42,466 nucleotides of DNA. It comes from Sphaerosporella brunnea. Its lineage: Eukaryota; Ascomycota; Pezizomycetes; Pezizales; Pyronemataceae. The DNA lies in assembly GCA_008704415.1 (NCBI GenBank), contig VXIS01000383.1, positions 1 through 42,466 on the forward strand, given 5' to 3'. Positions 10,845 to 19,869 of this stretch are shown piece after piece. A model generated the notes under the pieces. It was not told the DNA's origin. It did not search any database and saw only the letters and a program-made list of their open reading frames with translations. Position numbers and translations under genes: made by a program. Within the stretch, counting starts at the first letter, position 1, and the number at the start of each line of letters is the position of its first letter.

Positions 10845-12548
10845 TTAGCCGAAATGGAAGTTGAACCCACCTTGACCGAATGGACTGCCGCCTCCTTGCT
10901 GTCTGAACATGAACTGTTGGTGACCACCTTGTCCGAAGCCACCAAAGGGGTTCCCACCCTGAGCGAATGGGTTCTGTCCCTCCTGGCTGTTTGGATCATC
11001 GCCGTTGTCGAAGCGTTCCTTTAACGCCGGGTCGGAGAGCACCTCGTAAGCTTCGTTTATCTCGCTCATCTTCTTCTGAATCTGCTCGGGGGTCATCTCG
11101 CCTCGGTATTTGTCGGGGTGATATTGCTTGGTGAGTTTGCGGTACGCCTTTTTGATGTCTTGCGCGTCTGCATCCCGCGATACTCCAAGCACCTTGTAGT
11201 AGTCCTTGGTTTTTGATCGCCGGAGGAGGTTGTGTGCCTCTTGCAGCTTCTTTTGAATGCGTCGGTCACCACTTGCGCCTTCTACTTCCTCTTTCGCCTT
11301 TTCTAGTAGCCGGATAGCTTCCTCAAAGGCATCCTCCTTGAGCAGACGTGTAGCCTTTGCGAGTATTGCGGGGAGGGAGGAGGGGTTTAGTCGGAGAGCT
11401 TCATCACAGTGTGGTCGCGCCTTCTCTGGCTTGCCCATCTATATCCGAGTCAGCAATTGTGCAACTAAGGCCCTCTCCGGAAGAAAGTATATACTATGTA
11501 CCTCTGTGAAGTCATCGCAGGCCATTTCTTCTAGTTGTGCCAGCAATGTCAAGGGGCATTTTGCATTGATAACGCCTTCTCTCTTAAGCTGGTCAATCTC
11601 CTCCTTGACTTCATCAATCACTCCTGCGTCCTCTCCAAAGGTCAACAACACTTTGTTAGCGCTGTTGAATTGTCGCTTCTCTCGCAGCTCCTTCGCCTTC
11701 TTTACAGACTTCTCGTAGTTCTTTATCCGACGAAGCAGCTTGCTGCAAAGCTTGGAATCGGGATCGGAGTGGAGGCACTTTCGCAAATTCGCAGCAGACC
11801 GGTCAAAGTCGTTCATGGAGAAGTAAAGCAGGTTCGCAATCTGTACATGCGGCGTCGTATCGAAAGGGCTAAGCTGCGCAACATGTCTACGAGCTGTCAA
11901 CACAAGGCCGGCATCACTACATTTACCATCGCCTCGATATACTCACGTCAAATCGCCGACAGCCTCCAACACATCGCCCTTCTGCATCCGGCAAGCAGCG
12001 CGCAGACTCCTCAGCGCGGGAACTTGAGGCGCCACCAAGATCGCGGCGCCCGCCTTCTCCGTACACGTATCCCAATCCTTCTTCTTCTCTGCCTTCCTTG
12101 CCTCTTCTGCCGCCGTCTCCGCAGCGCCAATCTCCGAAATCTCAATCGCGTACTTTGTCTTGCCGGCCTTTCTGTAATCCTTCTTGGCGGCCGCCCAGTC
12201 TCCGGTCTTCGCCTTCAGGCGCGCGCGCTGTAGCAGCGCCGCCTCAAAGTCGGGCTTCAGATTAAGTACCGCATCGAAGTCGGCAGACGCCTGTGTGGAT
12301 TTGCCGAGAGAGAGGTATGTCGCACCCCGCTTGAAGAGGGTCAGGTAGTTGGAGGGATCCTTCTTGATGGCGGCTTCGAAGTGGTCTAGAGCGCCGTGCT
12401 TGTCCCCCGCCTGCAGAAGGGTGTCGGCGCGCGCAACAAGAGAGCTGACAGGAAGGTCGGCGTCAGGAGCATCGGCGAGTACCGGCGTGAGAGTCGAGAA
12501 GAGGAGGGCGGCGGAGAAGTACACGAGGTTGCTTTTGAGGAGGACCAT
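10845..12548 (-). CDS. ER-lumenal DnaJ/TPR co-chaperone (DNAJC3/p58IPK type)
   Basis: Three exons, 12548-11947, 11886-11502 and 11438-10845, encode about 526 residues with introns of 60 and 63 nt. Residues 1 to about 25 are a signal peptide (hydrophobic core NLVYFSAALLFSTLTPVLA). A long array of TPR-like helix pairs follows (for example DALLQAGDKHGALDHFEAAI-like units with ALL/ADFDAVLNLKPDFEAALLQ). A J domain runs from about 407 to 478 (DYYKVLGVSRDAD, catalytic HPD in KQYHPDKYRGE), then a Gly/Phe-rich end (GGNPFGGFGQGG). This is the DNAJC3/p58IPK layout, a co-chaperone that recruits BiP/Kar2 to unfolded proteins in the ER. There is no KDEL-type tail; the protein ends FNFHFG. The ATG at 12548 is chosen because the signal peptide begins there, although the frame is open further upstream. 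It is divergent from HAUS1. Confidence 0.92.
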
Positions 12549-13175
12549 AGTGGGCGGAAGGTGGCGTTTGCCAGAAAGAGAGCTATTTGTGGTTCGTCCT
12601 TTGCTGCTGTGTGCTTTTATGATGCAAGGTTGAAAGTTGGTTGCCACGAGTTGGACAGATACTTTATATTGCTGCGGCGAGTGGTTATAGTAAAGGTGTT
12701 CAAAAGAGTGACAGATTTCTCGAGCTGGAGCTGTGTATAGCTGGAGACGGGCATTAACGAATGCACGAAACCACAGAGTGTCCTTTCCAGCTGCCTCAGA
12801 CAAGCCGCTAAGGGCAAGGGTTGCCGCGGAGCTCAGCAGTGCTCATCAACGACAAAAGTATTGGAAACGCCCATAACCCTAACCCTGAGGGCGCTAGGTC
12901 GCAGTTTTCAGTGCGATTTTCGCTTCGTCGCATACACTCTCTTGTACACTGGCTTCCTAGCTTTAATATAAGTCCTTGGTCGACCAAATTGCTTCAAAAC
13001 TCGTGGAGTTAAAGTTTTTTTTTTTTGATAGGGGTGCCCCGCAATGTTACCGATAGCAGGGTTAGGGTTTCCGGGTTTCCAATACTTTTGCCGACTCAGC
13101 AGCATCATCATCCCGCCTTCCTCAAGCCACCCGCCCGCCCGCCGCTGGCCGCTGCTCTGTTACACACCGCCAACA
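12549..13175. promoter_or_regulatory. Shared divergent promoter of dnajc3 and HAUS1
   Basis: This 627-bp region separates the two start codons. It contains the telobox-bearing inverted repeat 12850-13093, which takes up almost half of it, and a T12 run near 13015-13026. Confidence 0.6.
12850..13093. repeat. Inverted-repeat element with teloboxes in both arms
   Basis: The left arm 12850-12887 (CGACAAAAGTATTGGAAAC then ATAACCCTAACCCTG) matches the inverse of the right arm 13057-13093 (CGGCAAAAGTATTGGAAAC then AAACCCTAACCCTG) with a few mismatches. Each arm holds two CCCTAA units. A TA dinucleotide precedes TTGGAAAC on both sides, so it may be a MITE of about 230 bp. However, the similarity continues outside the TA (CGRCAAAAG), leaving the true ends uncertain. 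The right arm is about 80 bp before the HAUS1 ATG. Confidence 0.75.
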
Positions 13176-14134
13176 ATGACAGACTTCGACTCTCTCTGGT
13201 CACCAGCAAAAGTCTTCTCCCCCACCGCTGCTAAAGCTGCGAGCTTGCAGCAAAAAGACTGGGCCTATGTCGATCAATTCCTGACCACGCGTTTCGCGCC
13301 AAACCCAGTCCCAAAGTTTGAGCGCAACACGGATATCTTGAAGGCCCTGCTGGCACTGGCCTCCGCCAACGAAGCTGCGGATGAAGAGAAAGCCCTGGAA
13401 CGCAGCGTGAAAGAGAAAGCATTGGACGAGCTCAAGAAGCGGGATGCAGCTGCTGAGGACGCTAGGAGAGGGAATGGCGAACCACTGCTGGTAGGCGTCG
13501 AGGAACATCTTACTCCGGAGGGGAAGCGGTGTTTGAACTCGGTCGCGCTGTTGAGTGTTGCGTTGGGAAGCAATAGCACCGAGCCGCAGAAGTAGCTCCC
13601 GCCCTCTTTTCGCTGGCTGGTGAACTGAGGGCTAACAGCTCTGCTAGACTTTCATCCCACCTCCTTGCGCTCTCCTCGCAGGAAGTCGCCGTTGCCCAGC
13701 AAACGCTCCGCATCGACGCTTTACATTCACGACTCCAGGCCGACCTGACGGCGCTGCGCGAAACTCTGAGATACTTTGAAAACGGCGAGGAGTATCAGCT
13801 ACCACCCGAGCTTGCCGCTCGCGTTACCGAGTGGACCCGGACGAGCAGACACCTCAGAAACAAAACAGAGGATTATAAGAGCCGGCTGGAGGAGATGGCT
13901 GCGGAGCAGCTACCCAAGGAGGGACTGGCAGTACCAGATATCATACAACAGGAGCAAGAGGTTTTAGCGTTGAAGGAGTTGGTGTTGGATCTCGAGTCGC
14001 AGGTGAAAGGTTACCGGGGCTTACCCCCGGAGAAAGATATGGCCAGGTTGGAGGTGGAGAGGGCTCAAAAGGCACTGGAAGAGTTGGAGGCGCAGCGAGA
14101 AAGGTTTTACGATGGCATGATTGGATCGAGGTAG
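13176..14134 (+). CDS. HAUS1: HAUS augmin-like complex subunit 1
   Basis: Two exons (13176-13591 and 13648-14134; 56-nt intron, donor GTAGCT, branch-like GCTAAC) encode about 300 residues; human HAUS1 has 278. The N terminus, MTDFDSLWSPAKVFSPTAA, leads into FLTTRFAPNPVPKFERNTD, comparable to the FGDNPIPQYEVN block of animal HAUS1. The rest is predominantly coiled coil. Near the end, QEVLALKELVLDLESQVKGY and LPPEKDMARLEVERAQKAL match the conserved C-terminal HAUS1 pattern. Augmin binds existing microtubules and recruits gamma-tubulin for branching nucleation in the spindle. It is retained in many filamentous fungi and absent from budding yeast. Assignment is from remembered family pattern and length; another coiled-coil protein is possible but less likely. 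Confidence 0.8.
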
Positions 14135-14367
14135 AACTGTAGAGGCTGGGATTGAAAAAGGCGTTCTGTTTATTATACCCTAGGAACTGTGAATAATAAC
14201 ATCATGAGCATTGCAAAATGTCGCTACGAGGAAATTTCGCTCATGTTTCATCGGGTATTGGTTGTTGTGCTTCCAGTGCGACATCACCATGTTTTGGAGT
14301 TCGACAAATTCCCCGGATTGAAGTCTTCAAGCTATCCCCTGCGGCTGCAAGCTGCAGCTACTAGGTA
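14135..14367. other. HAUS1 3' flank up to the transposon
   Basis: This 233-bp stretch lies between the HAUS1 stop and the TA (14366-14367) that borders the large transposon. No other feature was seen. Confidence 0.5.
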
Positions 14368-14403
14368 TGGTGCGCGGCGCCTAAAACGTGACGCGGAACA
14401 GGT
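14368..14403 (+). repeat. Left terminal inverted repeat of the 4.1-kb transposon
   Basis: Starts TGGTGCGCGGCGCCTAAAAC and pairs with 18433-18468, with differences at four positions. Confidence 0.9.
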
Positions 14404-14572
14404 CTCAACAACGAGCTTTGTAACGGCAGAAAAGCTCTTGGTAGAATAAAAGACGATTTATTTTCTGGCGCTCCCAAGGCCGGATTAAAAAAATCCGAGG
14501 TGGAGAATTGTCTGTGAAGTTGACCCGTTTTCATGGTGAGTTGCAAGGTGCCAAGACAGCGGTGATGACCTC

Positions 14573-17500
14573 ATGCATCCACACTCGTCTCCAGCGACTC
14601 CAGCGAACACCCCAAACACGAACGTCAACCCGCATTTCTCCACCAATTCTGCAGCTACCCAGGCGAAAATGGTGTCGAAAAACATTAAGGAGCATATGGA
14701 GTTAATGAGGGAAGCAAAGAGGCGGAAGACAACACATGGGGACGAGGCAGAATGCGAGACTGGAAGCGGTACAAGCTCAATCTATTCAAGTTACCGGCAG
14801 GCTGCGGGCTCTAAAAACTTTTATAGGTCATCCAGCGCCCGAAGAATTGTCTACAGGTGCAGCACGGCAGCAACAAGAGCTCCCACAATCGAAAACCAAG
14901 GAAAATATTAGGGAGAGAGTGCGCAAATGCCGAGCAAAAAAGAAAGAGAGGGAGAATGCAAAGCCAGGGGCCACGGAGGAGATGCCGGGGACCACAGAGG
15001 GAGCTCACGCGACGGGGGAGATGTTGGGGGCCACAGGGGAGATGCTGGGGGGCATAGAGGGAGCTTGCGCGACAGGGGAGATGCCGGGGGCCACAGGAGA
15101 GATGCCGTGGACCAGAGAAGAAGCGTCGGGAGCCACAGGAGAGATGCCTGGGACCACAGAGGGAGCTCGCGTGACGATCAAGATGCCGGGGGCTACAGAA
15201 GAGTTGCCGGGGACCAGAGAAGAAGCGTCGGGAGCCACAGGAGAGATGCCGGGGACCACAGAGGGAGCTCGCGCGACGAGAGAGATGCCGGGGGCTACAG
15301 AAGAGATGCCGGGGACCAGAGAAGAAGCACTGGGAGCCACAGGAGAGATGCCGGGGACCACAGAGGGAGCTCGCGCGACGAGAGAGATGCCGAGGGCTAC
15401 AGAAGAGATGCCGGGGACCAGAGAAGAAGCACCGGGAGCCACAGGAGAGATGCCGGGGACCACAGAGGGAGCTCGCGCGACAAGAGAGATGCCGGGGGCT
15501 ACAGAAGAGTTGCCGGGGACCACAGAGGGAGCTCGCGAGACGGAAGAGATGCTGGGAGCCACACAGGGAGCTTGCGCAACAGAGGTGCCAGAGGTGGGTC
15601 ACCCACCAAAGCGTAAAGATTGAATATTGATGCGTTAGCAGTATCCTTGGGCTTTGCTATCTATGTTTGAAGACCCGGAAGAGGAAGAGGAATTTAGCGA
15701 TAGTCAAGTGGCGCATATCCAAGCGCTGCAGGCTATTGCGCCGCAGTTTCTTCGGCGTAAACACCTGTGGGAGAAATCAAAACGATGGCCGCATCTACGA
15801 AATAAAGCGGAAAGAGAAGGTCCAAGGCTGGAGCTCATAGAGTCATGCCTTCAGGATATTAATAGACTTTTAATGAAGAAGTCGGACGCGAATAAACCAC
15901 ATGGTCAAGACCTTAAGCGGCTATGGGCTGTAAAAACCCTACACTATCTCGACAAGGCAGATGTGAACTGCGAGAAAAATCGAATGACGTTGGCTAGAGA
16001 GGCTGCAAAGGCGGAAGGGGGGAATGAACATGTTGCGCGAAGAATTCTGCGCGATGAAAAAGACTGGGTGATGTACCGCTTTGTGCCGCATGGCCAATGG
16101 GGTCGCCATTTCAAAATTTGGACCATGCTTGATGACCCGGGTACACTGGCATTTATTCATGAGAAGCGGGCCACTTTAGGTGAGAGTATGTGTTGTCTTG
16201 AGCCCTGCTAGAGTACTGATTGCGAGTACTAATTAATGAAAGACTTCAACGCCCACCGTCTGATTGAATATCTGCGGGAATACTGGCATACACGGCGCCG
16301 AGAATTTCATGCCGAGGCAACCATCGACCATGCTACTGATCTAATGCACCGTTTATTTAACAATAAAGCATTCGATCGGAACGATGTCTCAACAGATTTT
16401 TGTGTTACAGTTGGGACAGTTGTTCGCTGGCTGCACCGTTTGGGAATGTCCTATGGTGACGTTAGGAAAGGGGTTTACAAGGACGGACATGAGAGAGAGG
16501 ATGTCGTCGAGGACAGACAACAACGATTTCTACCACTACTTCTAAAGGAGCTGTGGCCAACGATACGGGAATGGAAGCTTATTCAAAAAAAAATTGATGG
16601 ACAAGTGTGTGACTTTTTTGAGGAGATTCCGAAGGAATTTCCTCCAAATACACCAAAGCGGGTACTTCTGGCGTACGATCAAACTACGTTTAATTCCCAC
16701 GATGGCCCGCATCAGCAGTGGACGTTCAAGGACAACGCCCCTATGCACCCAAAGGAACGCGGTCCAGGTATTATGACCTCCGATATGACTACACCTCTTG
16801 GCCGCCTACGCGAACCCCGTCTGACGCCGGCCGGATGTCCTCTACTGCCCGAACATCTGTCTCAGCAGCCCGAGGTTCCTGATACATTTGTAGAGCCGCC
16901 ACTCCCGCAAACATCATCCGGCTTCTCACATCCTCAAGAAGACTACGCAGCCGAATATCTGGAATATGGAAAAGGTACATGGTGGACATGCGAAAATGTA
17001 GTCGCACATTTTCGTGATGTTGCGTTACCAATGTTTGAAAGAGCCTTTCCTGGTTGCCAAGCGATCTGCTTGCTTGACAATGCACCCAGCCATCGCGCCA
17101 TGGCCGCTGATGCTCTGATTGCATCGCGTATGCAACTGTCACCTGGAGGGGATGTTAAGCCCATGCGAGAGAGTTGGTATATCAAACTCGCATTAATTGA
17201 TGACACCTGGCAGGCACCCCAACCTCCTGCCCCGAATTCATTTATTATGCAAGTTGGTCCCCAAAAATATCATTGCAGAAAGGTAAAACAAAAAATGCAG
17301 CAGGCAGACGGTGTTACAGCTCGCGGGTTGCGCGAGATTTTGAAGGAACGCGGTTTATGGCCAGACGAGGGTTTCAAGCGTCAGTGTGATCCTCAGTATC
17401 GCGCATCAGAACTTCAAAAATGCGTAGCGCAGGGCAAGTTCTGCTGTGCTGCAGCAACGATGGCTCTCCAGCCGGATTTCCTTGAGCAAAAGTCCGCACT

Positions 17501-18119
17501 GGAAGAAGCTATCATAAATCGCGGTCACATTCCTCTATTTTTACCCAAATTCCATCCGGAATTCAACTGGATAGAGCCTTGCTGGGCCCGCGAAAAAGAC
17601 TACACCCGGCACCACTGTGGGTACAACATTTCTTCCCTACGAGCCATGATCCCACAAGCAATGGGACCCAAAAACCTTCCACCTTTGCTTGTCTGGAAGT
17701 ATTACAACAAGTGTCTCCGGATAATGGTTTGCTACTATGAAGGCAACAAATTTGGTACGGCAGCATTTCGCAAGGCTTATACTTCCCATCGTCGGACAGG
17801 ACGCACAATTTTGAAGTCCAAAGATGGCGGAGGACGAACCATTGTGCCTACCGGGCCCCAAACGATGTCATCCAGAGACCGCATAACCGCCATGCCTACT
17901 GAGCCCCAAACGATGTCCTCCACAGACTACGCAACCATCGTGCTACCAGGCGGATTCCAGACGATGATTTCACCCACAGACCGCATAACCGCCGTGCCCA
18001 CCGGGCCCCAAACGATGTCCTCCACAGACCGCGTAACCATCGTGCCACCAGGTGGGTCCCAAACGATGTCATCCAGCGACAACACGTCCCCATCCGCCCC
18101 TTCGGACGTACAGCATTGA
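14573..18119 (+). CDS. DDE transposase of IS630/Tc1/mariner type with coding minisatellite
   Basis: Exons 14573-14768, 14827-15593, 15642-16179 and 16243-18119 join in frame to about 1125 residues. The introns are 58, 48 and 63 nt; the last contains TACTAAT near its acceptor. The N terminus is Ser/Thr/Pro-rich, followed by a basic, bZIP-like patch (RERVRKCRAKKKERE). An Ala/Gly/Glu/Thr repeat array follows (about 107-320), then an acidic segment and the transposase core. Catalytic residues are read as D646 (LLAYDQTTF), D779 (CLLDNAPSH) and E945 (FHPEFNWIEPCW). The second D and E are separated by about 165 residues. That interval contains a Cys motif (KCVAQGKFCCAA) and the GH...PKFHPE block seen in other large fungal DDE proteins. 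The tail is a second repeat (PQTMSSTDR-like). The first ATG could instead be 14669. The frame is intact. Confidence 0.85.
14950..15560 (+). repeat. 102-bp coding minisatellite in the transposase gene
   Basis: The motif AGCCACAGGAGAGATGCC recurs with a spacing of exactly 102 bp (15131, 15233, 15335, 15437). This gives a 34-residue unit built of variants such as GATGEMPGTTEGA and GATEEMPGTREEA. Shorter, more divergent units extend the array on the left. The period is a multiple of three and the array lacks stops in several frames, so long shadow ORFs appear on both strands; these are not regarded as genes. Confidence 0.9.
17840..18085 (+). repeat. Second coding repeat at the transposase C terminus
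   Basis: Four to five degenerate units of 48-54 bp each encode a CCAAACGATGTC-type core (PQTMSS or FQTMIS) followed by TDR/TDY. Two unit types alternate (ITAVPTGPQTMSS and VTIVPPGGSQTMSS), so the larger period is about 100 bp. Confidence 0.8.
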
Positions 18120-18432
18120 GAGACATATTATTTCACCGCTGGAGTACACCCTTGAAGTTCTAGGACTGACAGAGAAAATAGATTTGACGTCCAAAACATC
18201 CCTCAACTGTGTGCAGTCGCTCATCTGGTTTTTTTTGGGTGTTGGGCTCGGCGTTTTGTTGTGCGCTCGCGCGTCGCTTGTCTTGTCAATCCCCGGCGCG
18301 TCGTTAGTTTCGTCCTTTTTCCTATAGCATGCGGCAAGTTAGCAATGGACATATGCCAGAGATCTAGGGTTCTGTACGTCGTTTGCGCGGGTTTCGGGGA
18401 CAGAGTTGGAGTCGGGAAATTTTTGTCTTGGC

Positions 18433-18468
18433 ACCTGTAACGCGTCAGGTTTTAGACGCCGCGCACCA
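18433..18468 (-). repeat. Right terminal inverted repeat of the 4.1-kb transposon
   Basis: Inverse of 14368-14403; ends CGCCGCGCACCA followed by TA. Confidence 0.9.
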
Positions 18469-18470
18469 TA

Positions 18471-18719
18471 CCGTATTATCTCACTTAAGAGTCACACATT
18501 TAATCGGTCTTGGCGCGTGCCAGCGAGTTTTCAACTCACTCCAAAATGTATGAAATATTTTCTATGTGCTATTTTGAGGCGCTTTAAGTAATCTTTTTGC
18601 TGGCGAAAATCAAAGATGGCCTGATTTCGAGCGTTTGGAGCCTGAAACGTCGAAAAAAATTCCTGATTAGTGTGAAAATTGCCTGATTAGGGGTGTGACT
18701 CTTAAGTGAGATAATACGG
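18471..18719 (+). mobile_element. MITE family 1, copy C
   Basis: A 249-bp element with TA on both sides (18469-18470 and 18720-18721). It is almost identical in length and sequence to copy B. It begins directly after the TA that terminates the 4.1-kb transposon, so the two elements share one TA. Confidence 0.92.
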
Positions 18720-18721
18720 TA

Positions 18722-19869
18722 GTATACTCTAGTACGGGTAGAGTACACTAGATCCTATTTTTCAAGGAAAAGGCCTTTGGCGATCTCGCTCCACATCTGC
18801 TTTGGACATCTTCATCATATTGCACTTGTATCTAGATTATTTTCGTGCGAGATAGATTTCGGTACCCCACAGTTGCGATAACCGTTCCGGGCCAGGGGGC
18901 TATCATGATCAGTGATCATGGATCGTGAATGCATCCAACCGGGAAATTTCCAGGTGAGGAGTCAAAGCCCAAGTGAGGGGTTTACATAACGTATGTAATT
19001 GGCCGCTCGGCCGCTCAGCCGCTTGACTTACGAAGCGGTCCAGGCACCCATTTTTTTCTCTCTCTCTCTGAGTTGGCAGTGGCAGTGAGGCGTCGCGAAT
19101 ACATAGACAAACGAGCGAGGCACCAGTCACTCAGTCATGACTGCTTGCTGCCTGCTTAACGAACAGCTTGTGGTGGCACAATATGTATTGAAGAGTATCT
19201 GCTAGTAGACGTCAGAGAAGAAGAGAACTTAGAGAAGCTGCACCAAACCGTGTGGTGTGATGTGTGTCGAACGCATCGCAATGCAGCGTAGATGATTCGC
19301 TACCGAACTGCACTCCGCTCTCCGCTGCTCGATTTCCGACTGGTCGGCAAAGCTGCAGCACTGAAAAACGGGGAGGACAATCCGGAGATGATAGCCGTCC
19401 GAGCCTTGGCAGCATTTGTCTTATCGTTTTGATCTCATCTTATCTTATCGCGCTCTATCTTAAGTCTCTCGTTCCTCGTGCCTCTCCTCCCCGGAACGGA
19501 CCCTCCCAACCCCCCCATAACACCTCGAAAGTCGGCGGAGTGCTCTATTCATTTATACGAAGTACATACAAAAAAACAAAAATAAAAAATAAAAAATAAA
19601 AAATAAAAAATAAAAAAGGTTCTCGCGTTGCGCTCTGCCTTGCTGAAGCAGAAGAGCTCCAACAGCTGCTGCTGCACGCTCACGAGTTCAAGCTCCCACG
19701 CAACAAGGTACCTTGCAACCCAACCACACCGACTTCCACCGAATACTTCCTCCAACAACAACAGCAACCCGTCAACTCTTCCGCGTGGCCTTGTCTATAC
19801 TCGACCTTCTCCTCTAGTACCCCTCCCTCTCTGAAGGAGCCCAACTAATCGCTCCCCATTACTCCAAAC
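18722..19869. other. Upstream region of atg26
   Basis: About 1.15 kb. At 18722-18750 a short imperfect hairpin occurs (GTATACTCTA against TAGAGTACAC), and near 18903-18920 a palindrome around TGATCA. A 7-bp microsatellite (TAAAAAA, about five units) lies at 19581-19618. The last 250 bp are rich in CAACA and CTCC and likely form the leader of atg26. No gene is supported. Confidence 0.5.
19581..19618 (+). repeat. TAAAAAA microsatellite
   Basis: About five tandem 7-bp units in the atg26 upstream region. Confidence 0.85.

Larger units (their letters stand above)
14368..18468 (+). mobile_element. Complete 4.1-kb TA-flanked DNA transposon of IS630/Tc1/mariner type
   Basis: Terminal inverted repeats of 36 bp (14368-14403 and 18433-18468), beginning TGGTGCGCGGCG, match with four mismatches. 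A TA lies outside each end (14366-14367 and 18469-18470), which is the insertion signature of the Tc1/mariner group. One four-exon transposase gene occupies 14573-18119. About 200 bp of leader and 350 bp of trailer remain non-coding. The open transposase frame and good TIRs suggest a recent and possibly active copy. MITE C is inserted exactly at its right-hand TA. Confidence 0.9.

Noticed and set aside
14811..15602. Long open frames on both strands over the minisatellite (263, 229 and 185 codons)
   Set aside because: They follow from a stop-free repeat unit whose length is a multiple of three; only the frame spliced to the DDE core makes a sensible protein.
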